NCBI GenBank assembly: GCA_024509875.1
Contig: JAMPIV010015284.1
Location: 319,001 to 383,000, forward strand
Direction: 5' to 3'
From: Oreohelix idahoensis
Taxonomy: Eukaryota > Mollusca > Gastropoda > Stylommatophora > Oreohelicidae
Length of the DNA: 64,000 nt
Shown here piece after piece: positions 25,117-37,833 of this stretch. The translations under genes were made by a program, and so were the position numbers. How positions within the stretch are numbered: position 1 is the first letter of the stretch; each line of letters opens with the position of its first letter. Under the pieces are notes generated by a model. That model was not told the DNA's origin. It worked only from the letters and a program-made list of their open reading frames with translations, and made no database searches.

Positions 25117-26898
25117 GGGTAGCAATCCTAATGATAGCGGTAGAGTATTTCTCTATGGTGCCGCCAAATGTTACGCATTTGACTACTTTGCCTGTAGAAT
25201 GAGAAGGATCTATGAGTGACTGCCTAACCCCAATAGTTGTGCATCCAGAATCAAAAAGTACTGAGACTGGATTGTCATTTACTAAACCTTTGTGTAAGAC
25301 AAGAGAACCTCTCCCATCATGCGCGATTGACGCAGGAAGAGCGGGAAGAGGATGGCCACAGCTTAAAGTAGACACTGTGGTTGGCTCAAATAATGTTTTG
25401 CATTGGGGGCACTGAGATGCTCTCCCAAAATCAAAAGCGGCACATGCCATATTATTAGAGTCATCATTATCTTTATTTTGTTTATAGGCTTCGTGGGACT
25501 CTTGCTGTGCAGAGTTCGCCTGGTAATGAGCTTTATGTTTTTTGAATTGTGCTCTACCTCTGTTATTATTGCCTCTGTACTTATCATTGTTTCCACTATT
25601 ATAACCCCTACTCGGGTTTGAATCATAGCTCCTTTGGTTACTATCATCATATTCATTATAATGAGTATCTCTGTAATTATGATCTTGTTGTCTCCATGAA
25701 GGAAAACTTGGATAGTTTCTAGAATGACTTCCTTTGCGAAAGTTCCTGTAATTATGACCACCCCTGAATCGAGGGCTGTCAGCTCTTCTCCAGGTATTCG
25801 AAGAAGAACCCTGAAATGATTGGTTACCTTGGTTCTGATAACTGTAATAGTTACCTTTTTTATTAAACCTATTTTGAGGTCCTTGGAATTTGTGAGAGTG
25901 ATTAGGGTTGTATGGTGTTGCAGAAGCAACTGGCATACCTTCTTTAACCTTACTGTTGCTAATAGCTACGTCCGGATGTGCAGTGACGTATTGGGTACAA
26001 TACTGTTCCATTTCTTTTAGAGACTTAGGTTTACGCTCATGTAAGAATTCGAGGAAAGGTTTATTTATACTTGACATAATCTTGTCTCTGAGTATCAAGT
26101 CCATAAGGGCTTCATAAGTCTTTTCTGTTTTGGATAGCTCAATCCAACGATCAAATGTAAGACGTGTCCTTGCAATGAATTCTGAGAATTCTACACCTGC
26201 CTCAGGCACCATTGTCTTAAACAACTTCCGATAACCCTCTTCAGACAACTGATACTTCTTTAATAAGGCTGCCCTAATAACATCATAGTTATCTTTGTCA
26301 GCCTCTTCAACCAAATTTAAACTAGTCAGAGAATCACCTTTCAGATTTTCTGATAACTGGTTAGCATATTGTGATTTGTCCACATTATGGGCTCGACAAG
26401 AGCGTTCAAATCTATTTAGCCAGAATGTTATGTCATCACTGGAAGGGTTGAACGCTGGTACCTTGACCTTGTAAGTAAAGGGTTTACCATTACCACCAGA
26501 TGCTTGATTACCATTACTTATGTTTGTTAACTTTAACTTTTCTAACTCAAATGCTAAAAGTTCTTTTTGGTGTTCATGTTCTCTTATTGCTTTTTTTCTC
26601 TTGAGCTTCAGCTTCTCTTTGTAATCTTTTCTCTTCTGCAGCAGCTTCATCTTTTCTTTTCTCTTTTTCCATTTCCATCTGGAATCTTTTTTCATCAGTC
26701 TGTATCTGCAATTTCTTTTGTTCATCCTCTCTTTGTAATTTTTTTTTCCTCAGCTGCTAATTTCTTTTCTTCAATCAATGCTTTTCTTTCTTCAGCAGCT
26801 AATGCTTTGTCATATTGAGCAACTGCCCATTCTTCTAATTGCTGACCAGTCTTATCAAGAGCTTTGCCTTGTGTGATAAAATAATCTAATGTAGACAT
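25117..26898 (-). CDS. gag: element A Gag and aspartic protease
   Basis: The ATG at 26896-26898 starts MSTLDYFITQGKALDKTGQQ, followed by a charged coiled-coil region. The capsid-like core (VPAFNPSSDDITFWLNRFE, WIELSKTEKTYEALMDLIL) precedes an Asn/Arg/Ser-rich tail. A zinc-like motif CPQCKTLF...LSCGH is followed by protease with the active site VLFDSGCTT. Gag packages the RNA and protease cuts the polyprotein. Two one-base frame changes lie at an A9 run (26739-26747) and an A7 run (26591-26597); each fits one extra A. Between them the long ORF reads the coiled coil in the wrong frame. The frame is otherwise intact to the protease. Confidence 0.92.
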
Positions 26899-28179
26899 CT
26901 TGTCTAATAAGATCAGTAATTTGCAAAAGTAAATAAATTCACTTTCTTAGTCTTAATCAAAGACCTTGTATGATAACTTTGTAACCTGTGGAAAATAGTA
27001 CTTAACTATCCCAATCACTGTGGGAAACAAGCCTTACAAAGGTCTTGTATAAATCCTTATATAATAACAGCTATAAGTTGCTGGTTCACTCTATAATATA
27101 AGTGCAGTGCACCAGAAATAGTGTTTTATATCATCAACTGTGTACCTTTAGTAATAGCAATTAACTATCAGTTGATTCTTGTACATCAATTTATATGATC
27201 AACTATATTTTAAATAGTGTATGTCGATCAGGCACAAAACAAAACAGTTATACAGAAGAACATGAAAACATTTGCGGAAATGAAATAAATCAAATGGGAA
27301 AAACAATAAAAGATAAACCGCAAGAGGATAACAAAATACAAATAACGCCACAGTATATAAATATAAATTGAGAATAGAACTGAAAGATAGAATAGGGTAG
27401 ACCAACAAATTACAAACAAATCAAAACAAACTAAAGAACAGAGGAATATTACAAAAACAACAATGAGTACAGTCTTCACAGCTAACACTAATAGCAACAG
27501 CTGTCGCAGCAAATTTTCAATCAAGAAAATTGCACCTATAGAAACGCACACATCAGACCCTCTATTACGTGGGATACTCTGTTGTGTGACACCGCCCAAC
27601 CAAAACAACAACCCGCTGGATACAAACAAATATCACATATAAATATTTAAACATAAATACATAAATGCATAAATAGTATGGCAATATGATGTAAATAGAG
27701 TGTTGCAGAAAGAATGTGTTGGAATGAAGGCTCAGTTACACTGCCTAATAGTACAGTACTGTGGTACTTTATTAAACAAATACTTCTGGTCTAATTATTT
27801 TAAATTCAACACAGAAATAGAAGCTCCATCGTTGATGTGAATGATAACAATCGATGTAGGACTTCTCAGTTCAATAACATTTCCTTTCGCAAACACTGTC
27901 AAATATTCTCCAGTCCTGATGTGTAATGTTCTATGTTTCAACCAAGCTTGCTGTGTAACACTGTCAGTTGTATGGCAAATGTCCAACGAACCAAATGTCA
28001 ACAAACGCTGACCTAGTTACTGCATACTGTCGACAGGACAGGTCACGCTGACATCACTGTAGAGTTGTACTGTTGATGTATTTGTGTGTCGTAACAGACC
28101 CCAAGGAACGTCTGGTCTCAGTAGTTTACTTCTCAATATGGTCACTGTGCAGGTTGACCCAGGAAGCTGGCACACCAGT
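26899..28179 (-). other. element A leader with primer binding site
   Basis: About 1.28 kb of non-coding DNA between 5' LTR and gag. Two bases after the LTR, the minus strand reads TGGTGTGCCAGCTTCCTG (28177 to 28160), a tRNA-type primer site beginning TGG. ORFs inside are not supported. Confidence 0.8.
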
Positions 28180-29709
28180 TGTTAAATCATATTTATTTGT
28201 TAAATGCCGTGAATGTCCACCAGTTGATAAATGTAGATGTTGGGACTGGTGTAGTAAAGTGTAACGATTGTCAACTCATTAAACCCAGCACAGTTTTGGT
28301 CATACAGGTCATCTTGTCCTGGAACGTGATGAGGCTCCGACAAGAATGTGAGTGTAGACAATGAGTGTGTATATGAATGTCAGAACGCGAATGGTAGAAT
28401 GATTCGATAGAGTTGACAGGTTGGTAGTACATCACTCATACTCACACTGTTCGAATTCAAGAAGTACTGGAACTACGGTGGTCTTTTTATAACATTTAAT
28501 GAGACGCACACTTGGACAGTACGTGTATGGTTACAGGAACAAATGTCGACATAGACAGCATAATGTTGGTCACAGGAATATCATCTTAAGTTAGCATTCA
28601 TGCTTGGCAAATATCATAATGGAGCATTCGTAAATAAGCATTCAGAGTTCCATCATGTAAATCATCTGGCTTTACTGACTGGGCACGTCAGTCCATAACC
28701 AATATATAGGAAGGCTCCTAGACTTAACCTCGTCTAGCGAATATCCCTTCACGTAAAGTTCAATATATATATATTTTTCATAAAGATATAGGAATCCCAG
28801 ACATGGGTTCTCACATGTAGCAGTGATCTCTTGGTTCATCGAGCGATAGTACAGGCATCCCTTTTTCTCACTCGATAAATACAAAGTATATGGATTTCAA
28901 CATGGCTGTGCTTCTCTCGTGAGCTTCACTCACTATTGGATACAGACCAAAATTGGTCATTCGTTAAATGTCCTCATTTCTTCATAGCTTCTATCATAGA
29001 GGTAATTGAATAATATCATATAATCTAGTGCTGATACATAGGAATGTCATCTTCCTTTGAATAAATATTCTTTTCAAAAGTACCACTGTGCATCTGTTTA
29101 TCGACAACGATGGCGAAGCCCAAGTTCATAATAAATTGTGGTTTTACCTTTCTATGCGAAATATAACTTTGCCATTCCTTGGCAAAAGAGAATAAACACT
29201 GGGGTAAAGTACATACAACATGTCTAAATGACTATCACTTTTCCCCATCTACTTATAGATCACTTTTTCGGCGATAAGCCGGCTACAACAAAATTCGACA
29301 TCCCGACAGGATGACAGCCATGAATCACACCCCCTGCTAGCGATACTTCCGCTGCATAGCCTTTGACCTTTTCTAGCGACAACCAACATAGTTCGACTTA
29401 GAAATGTAAAGATATACATATATAAGACAGACTCGTCCTACTCATACAAACACTACGTATAAATTCAGGCCATAGATATACTGAAGCAAGAACAATCTAT
29501 TCCTACCCAGGCAAAGAATAAATCGCAGTAGGCCTAGATTCGTCCGCGGAGTCCGATCGAAGATGACGGAACTCCTTTCAAGGGAAGTAACTCAAAAATG
29601 ACTTCTCCTTAAGCACTTAAAAAGGAAATACTTTGTTTACAAAATATTTGCGAACATAATAAGTATATAAATGTATTATATTGCAAGATAGTAAAGATTG
29701 CACTTTACA
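28180..29709 (-). repeat. element A 5' LTR
   Basis: 1530 bp, nearly identical to 20097-21624. Differences seen by eye include one TA unit near 28766 and one T near 28978. Confidence 0.95.
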
Positions 29710-30758
29710 GCTAGAAATTGTAATTTATTCTGCTTTCCACTGAACCACGTCACTAGAAACTAATACAGACTTATGTATTTAGCGCTCTGCACCAAATCTA
29801 ACTAGTGAAATAAAATAAGCGATTTAACACTTTAAACACTTCGCAAAATACTAGATAATAATATATGATATTCCACCTCCAAACAGAATTACAGTTACAC
29901 AACGACTAGGATAATTCACTAGATAGGTATTTAGAAACTCGGCAAACTTTGACGAGAAACTGATGACTTCGCTATACAAGCTTCATTCACTAGCGCGAGT
30001 GATCCTGTCTACTGCAAGCTGGAGAATGACAAGAAAGTTTCAAACTTCTGGTTAACATCTATCCAACAGACAAAGAGGTTAACGATTATTTCGCGAAACG
30101 AAACAATCACCCCTTTCCGTCTAAAACACCTACGTAAGCTTAACGCATGTCGTACTGCCACCTACTGACCGAGAGTGCGCGTGTCAGTTGCGAGTCTCAG
30201 ACAGACTGACTCCCATGCCGAGGCAGTTTTCGCACCTCACACTGACCATGGCCCACAGTGAGTGTCGTGTCATATCACCTGACACTGAGAATCTATCCTT
30301 GAAACTACGTGTCAGATTCAAAATTACCAGACAAATGTCTGGAAGTGCGCCGCCGGGGAGATGTCGGGATTCACCTCACCTCAGCGCTCACCGAGAACCT
30401 ACGTTTTGACAGATGAGAATGCAGACGACAGGTCGGCACTATGTCTGAGAATAGCCAAATATTCACAGTTATTTCGTCAATCTGCTGCGATTGACCGAAT
30501 GCATTCTCAACGCCAATCGTCTGGTGAGGGACTAACGCGTTACGTAAGAAGTTACTCGTTTATCAGCACAGAAATGCGTTTCTAAATGAGAAACTAAACC
30601 CGGCGAAAGTTAGAATGGGAAAATAGTAATGTATATAGTCGCAAACGAACGAATGCGAAAAACACAAAAGGATAAAAGAGTGAATAAAATAGAGGATACG
30701 GGTGAACGAAAAAGAAGAAGATATAGGCAGTTTATAGATCATAAATGTCTACGTGACA
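29710..30758 (-). repeat. element B left LTR, second part
   Basis: Resumes the B LTR after element A; matches 36519-37569 with scattered differences. It ends CTACGTGACA at 30758. On the minus strand the preceding AAAGGGGGGACGTTC (30759-30773) is a clear polypurine tract. Confidence 0.95.
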
Positions 30759-30817
30759 GAACGTCCCCCCTTTAAGATATGGAATCACTCCATGTCTACG
30801 TTATGGAAATAAATTTC

Positions 30818-33109
30818 CTATATCCGTAGCTTCAGGGTGTCTGTCTTCTTCCCTCTCATCTCCCCCTCCATCTCTCTCCAATTCCTACTCACGTCTACTC
30901 CCAAAGTTTCCTTTCTCTGGAATGTCTCCCATGCGTGCTTGAAAGAGCGTCGCCGCTTCTGACATTTTTCAAAGATTTCGTGTGTGCGCAGTGGAATTTC
31001 CCTGCCACTATCGTCATCTTCGTCAGTTTTGGCGATCGTCAGGAGATGGTCGGAGGTCGGCGCCGGTTTTTCCAAGTATCTCTTTAACAGATTTAAATGG
31101 AAAACCTTTTCCTTCCCTTGAATAGAGATCTGGTAGTTAGCCTTAGAAATCTTGTTCAGGACGGTAAACGGCCCTTGCCATCCGATCCTCAGTTGGTTGT
31201 TTCCGGTAGGGAGTAACACCAAAACTTTCTCTCCTGCTTCCAGTTCTCTTTCTTTCGCGACTTTCCTGTATCGGTTTGCGTGCTTTGTGCGTGCTCGTTT
31301 AAAGTTAGTCGTTGCTAGGTCCCATCCTAGTTTCAACCTATCCTTTAAATCCGATACGTATTTACTGGCTGAGACAACTGTCTCATCAGCCTTCTGGTCT
31401 GTCAGCGACCAAAGTAAGGCTTCAAGCGGGCCCTTAATGGGTCTGCCGAATAAAAGCGTAGCTGGCGGAAATCCTGTGGAAGTATGAGGAGATTCTCTGT
31501 AGCCAAATAAAGCTGCCGAAATGCAACAATCCCAATCTTCAGGTTTCACTTGTGCCAGTCTACTTAACATCATGTTGAGGTTTCCATTAACACGTTCCAC
31601 GAGCCCATTTCCGGCCGGAGCATAAGGCTTTGTGTAGATGTGTTTGGTCCTCAAGATCTTCACGATCTCATCCATCACCAGGTTTCGGTATGGGGATCCG
31701 TTATCCGTCAGCACTTGCTGAGAGAATCCCAACCGAGTGAAAATCTGCACGAGGGCTTCTGCGACATGCTTGGCATCTGCGCATGTTAGCGGTATAGCTT
31801 CTGCCCATAAAGTGCATGTATCGACTAAGGTCAGGATAAACCTGTTCCTTCTTTTAGTCCTTTCGAAAGGCCCTAAAATGTCGATCACAACCCGTTCGAA
31901 TGGTGTACCCACTATTGGCATTTCACCCAAAGAGACTGGGGGTGCCCGTTGCTTGGCTGGCACACGTTGGCACTGGGCACAGGATTTGACATATCTGATA
32001 ATATCAGTATTTACTCCTGGCCACCAATAATGAGTGGTTATCCGTTGGTTTGTGGCGTTCTGTCCCATATGTCCGCTGAAGGGAAGAGCGTGACCCATTT
32101 CTAGGATTTGGCTTCTGTACTGTTTCGGTACTAGGAGCTGGTTGTAACCTTGGTCAGGCTTGCCCGTTCTGCGATAAAGTACGCCATCCTTAGAAAAAAT
32201 GTCCCCGTGCTGTGTGGGTTCCTTAGCCATGGGCAGTTTCCTAAAGCAGGGTGCCAAAGTAGGGTCCTTGTATTGCGCTTCTTTAAGTTCCATAGGTAAC
32301 AAGTTAGGCGCAGGCTCCCGTTCCTTCATGGTTTGCCCTCTTGTAGTTACTGCTGCCACAATCGGCTCTTCCGGTTTCCCAATAGACACGTATCTACCAC
32401 CAAGTATGACTGGGTAGATGGGATCATCCATAACAGCCGCTTTGATCACGCCTCTGACAAAATCAGAGTGGATCTCCACCAATGCGATGGGAAGCGCTGT
32501 AGGTGCATCACTCTTAGAAACTCCACAAAATTGGACGGTCTCTCCTGTCTCTTGACCGGGTTTAACCAGGTTTCTGGCGACAATGCAATCATAAGAAAGC
32601 CCCGTGTCAAATAAACAAAAAGTTTGAGAACCGTTCAAAGTAACAGTACCTCGCGTTGAGGGTGTATCCCCAACTGGTTGGGAATCACTGTCAATAATTC
32701 CGCCTTGCGAGACTGTTAATAAGCATCCGATGCGTTTTGGCTCCGTGTGCTCACTCTGATCATTAGTCCCGTGCTCAGGGGTTCTCCCTTTGCCGCCTTG
32801 ACCTTTCTGGCCACGCTGCCATGAAGGGCGGTCTGGTTGATTAGACTGTTTACTGTGGTTTTTGTAGAACTTAGATTTTTCCGGAGGGGGGTTTTGAGGT
32901 CCAGTTTCTCTGTGGTTATTCAGATTAGACGCATGAGAAGCATGAGAAGATTGGTCTAGATTATTTTTCCGAAAATGCTCTTCTGTCGGTTTACGTTTTG
33001 TGGCCGGTAGTTCAGCCAGCGCCTTGTGATAACGCTCAGACTTTTCTAAGATGTCTTTAAGCTTTTTTGCCCCCTGTTCAGCTAGAAATCTCCGGGTATC
33101 AGCAGACAA
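30818..33109 (-). CDS. pol: element B end of Gag, protease and integrase; no RT
   Basis: One open frame of 763 codons. Residues 1-40 are the end of the Gag core (RRFLAEQGAKKLKDILEK). No CCHC knuckle follows. The protease active site is LFDTG at 166-170. Integrase has His340, His347, Cys377, Cys380 and catalytic Asp410, Asp469 and Glu505 (35 between the last two), then the C-terminal GPF domain and FHLNLLKRYLEKP. After integrase only about 80 residues remain before the stop, which lies 45 bp from the polypurine tract. RT and RNase H are absent, as if deleted. Integrase inserts the element DNA; this element would need RT from another source. Confidence 0.93.
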   Translation of the reverse strand: MSADTRRFLAEQGAKKLKDILEKSERYHKALAELPATKRKPTEEHFRKNNLDQSSHASHASNLNNHRETGPQNPPPEKSKFYKNHSKQSNQPDRPSWQRGQKGQGGKGRTPEHGTNDQSEHTEPKRIGCLLTVSQGGIIDSDSQPVGDTPSTRGTVTLNGSQTFCLFDTGLSYDCIVARNLVKPGQETGETVQFCGVSKSDAPTALPIALVEIHSDFVRGVIKAAVMDDPIYPVILGGRYVSIGKPEEPIVAAVTTRGQTMKEREPAPNLLPMELKEAQYKDPTLAPCFRKLPMAKEPTQHGDIFSKDGVLYRRTGKPDQGYNQLLVPKQYRSQILEMGHALPFSGHMGQNATNQRITTHYWWPGVNTDIIRYVKSCAQCQRVPAKQRAPPVSLGEMPIVGTPFERVVIDILGPFERTKRRNRFILTLVDTCTLWAEAIPLTCADAKHVAEALVQIFTRLGFSQQVLTDNGSPYRNLVMDEIVKILRTKHIYTKPYAPAGNGLVERVNGNLNMMLSRLAQVKPEDWDCCISAALFGYRESPHTSTGFPPATLLFGRPIKGPLEALLWSLTDQKADETVVSASKYVSDLKDRLKLGWDLATTNFKRARTKHANRYRKVAKERELEAGEKVLVLLPTGNNQLRIGWQGPFTVLNKISKANYQISIQGKEKVFHLNLLKRYLEKPAPTSDHLLTIAKTDEDDDSGREIPLRTHEIFEKCQKRRRSFKHAWETFQRKETLGVDVSRNWREMEGEMRGKKTDTLKLRI

Positions 33110-33926
33110 AGTGTTCTTTATTTGTTCTGTAATAACAAATTCCTCCAGACATTCTTAGGTAGAGGGGAGCTGTGAGAGCTCAAGGCACTTTGTCAATTAT
33201 CCCTTTAGACGGGAAGAGAACTGCTGGAAAGTTTCCGAGCTCTCTTTCCTTCTGTTGCGGAAGAGTTGCAAAAATTTGCAAGCATTCATTTCGAAACGCT
33301 CGAGCAAAGCTTTCTTCAACACATCATAGTTGTCTTGTTGGCCACTTTCCAGTTTAGAATAAACGTCATAAGCAGAACCTTTAAGGGCCTAGGAAAGTTT
33401 CATACACCAACGCGAACTCTCTAAACCGTATAAGGTGTCAATTTTCTCAAATTTTTCTAGCCATGTGTCAATCTTCTCATTTGGACAAGGGAAGGACTCA
33501 AGAGTGAAAGACATAGCGTTGAGTTGAAGAGATTGAGTGTTAGAAGGGTCAGTTAAGGAAGAATGAGGAGAAGACTCTCCATTGCTGGAGGTAGAGGCAG
33601 CACCACGACTTTGGAGCTCTAAAGCTTTAAGCGCCAGCTCATGCTGTGGTCGTTGCTCATTTTCTCTTTCCTCATGCTGTCTCTCCTTCTCTCGTTCCTC
33701 CCTCTCCTTCTCTCTTTCCTCCTGCTGTCTCTCCTTCTCTCTTTCGTTCGCCCTGCGGATTTCCATTTCCTCATCCATCTTCCTCTGCTCTAGCTTCTGC
33801 TGCTTTCCTCTCCGCGTCATATCTTTCCAGTTCGTCCCTGACAAAAGCTTTCGCTTCATCTCCGTCCAAACCTTCTTCTCTTGCCTCGTCCCTGAGCATC
33901 TGTCTAAGCTTTGCCCTTTCTGCCAT
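33110..33926 (-). pseudogene. gag: element B Gag N-terminal part, frameshifted
   Basis: The ATG at 33924-33926 starts MAERAKLRQMLRDEAREEG and resembles the Gag start of element C. After about 50 codons the frame stops and continues in another (MDEEMEIRRANEREKERQQE), a long Glu/Lys/Arg coiled coil. The core reads SFTLESFPCPNEKIDTWLEK, then a stop at 33389-33391, and the remaining core (LESGQQDNYDVLKKALL and onward, to about 33130) in broken frames. At least three lesions separate it from the downstream ORF. Confidence 0.88.
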
Positions 33927-34699
33927 AATAAGTCAGTGGCTGAGATATAATCCAGAAAGAAATGAAGAGAGGATACACTGGTTCCTACCACTTACGAGAA
34001 AATACGAAAAAAAAGATATACTTATAACCTGGGATACCTCCTGCAAAAATATAGTATCTAACTATCGCTGCTATTAATCGGCAATAAAGCACCTAATGCA
34101 GACGACTACGCCAAATAAATGGTAGTTAAGATTACTCACTGAAAAATAAGTTGCTACAGTGGAAACAAAATAATTATTGCAAAAAAGTTCGGAGAAAAAA
34201 AAACCCCTTAATTTTTAATCCACTATCAAGTTTACCCCTGAAGACAGTTCGGGTAAGGGAGGCAATTAATCTGGACAAATAGTCCGAAACGCACTCCTTA
34301 ACTTAGTTCAAACACCTTCCTGCTTCAGAACCCTTGTGAATGTTATACACTCACAAAACTTTACCAGCGCTTAGTATTACAAAATCAGTAATTAACATAT
34401 ATTCCGACAAAATCAACCTGTAAACCAAATGTATAATGCTCATTAATGCTGTGGAAAAACAATTATTAGCCGTGTGGTCAGCACGCCCATAAACAGATCG
34501 TTATGTCTAGGGGATAGTTATTTTTAAAAGATACAAAACTCACAAGACATCACACTCTTACTCTATATCAGAATAAAGAATCTTAAAGACGAGCTGATAT
34601 TTGTCGTCTCGTCGTCCTATTCAAAGTTCAAAATCCCGATAGACATTTATCGTATCGTCTCAGGATTTTGGGTTCAATTTCCGGTAACGAGCGACCATT
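33927..34699 (-). other. element B leader with primer binding site
   Basis: Non-coding. On the minus strand, two bases after the LTR end, TGGTCGCTCGTTACCGGA (34697 to 34680) is a primer site; further bases (AATTGAACCC) resemble the complement of a tRNA T arm. Confidence 0.75.
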
Positions 34700-37569
<2,870 letters not shown>

Positions 37570-37574
37570 GAAAG

Positions 37575-37828
37575 CAAACAAGCTGCCTCCCCTAACTAGT
37601 CATTGATAACGGGAGAGAATTATGTAAAATATTAATGTCGTGTGTGACAAGCGTCACTTGTTTCTTCCCTTGCTCCAGTGTTTCTATCATTTTTTAATTC
37701 ATCCTCAAGGCGTTGTAATTACACAGTCCAGTTGTGTTTGTAATGTTTCTGTGTCGCTCTAGTGAAGGACTCAGCCTCTGCTTACAGCATCACGTGGTTA
37801 AGTATCTTTTTACTTTATTTCCGATGTC
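37575..37828. other. spacer between elements B and C
   Basis: Some 250 bp that belong to neither element, since both target duplications are accounted for. Nothing recognised. Confidence 0.6.
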
Positions 37829-37833
37829 CCGTC

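Larger units (their letters stand above)
20097..29709 (-). mobile_element. LTR element A: near-intact Gmr1-like retrotransposon
   Basis: LTRs at 20097-21624 and 28180-29709 begin TGTTAAATC and end CTTTACA. The duplication GCTAG lies at 20092-20096 and 29710-29714. The minus-strand order is 5' LTR, leader with primer site, Gag, protease, integrase, RT, RNase H, 3' LTR. By eye I count about eight differences between the LTRs over 1.53 kb, so the insertion is recent. Confidence 0.96.

Noticed and set aside
33582..34077. Ser/Phe-rich plus-strand ORFs over element B gag
   Set aside because: They are reverse-strand shadows of the Glu/Lys/Arg coiled coil of Gag.
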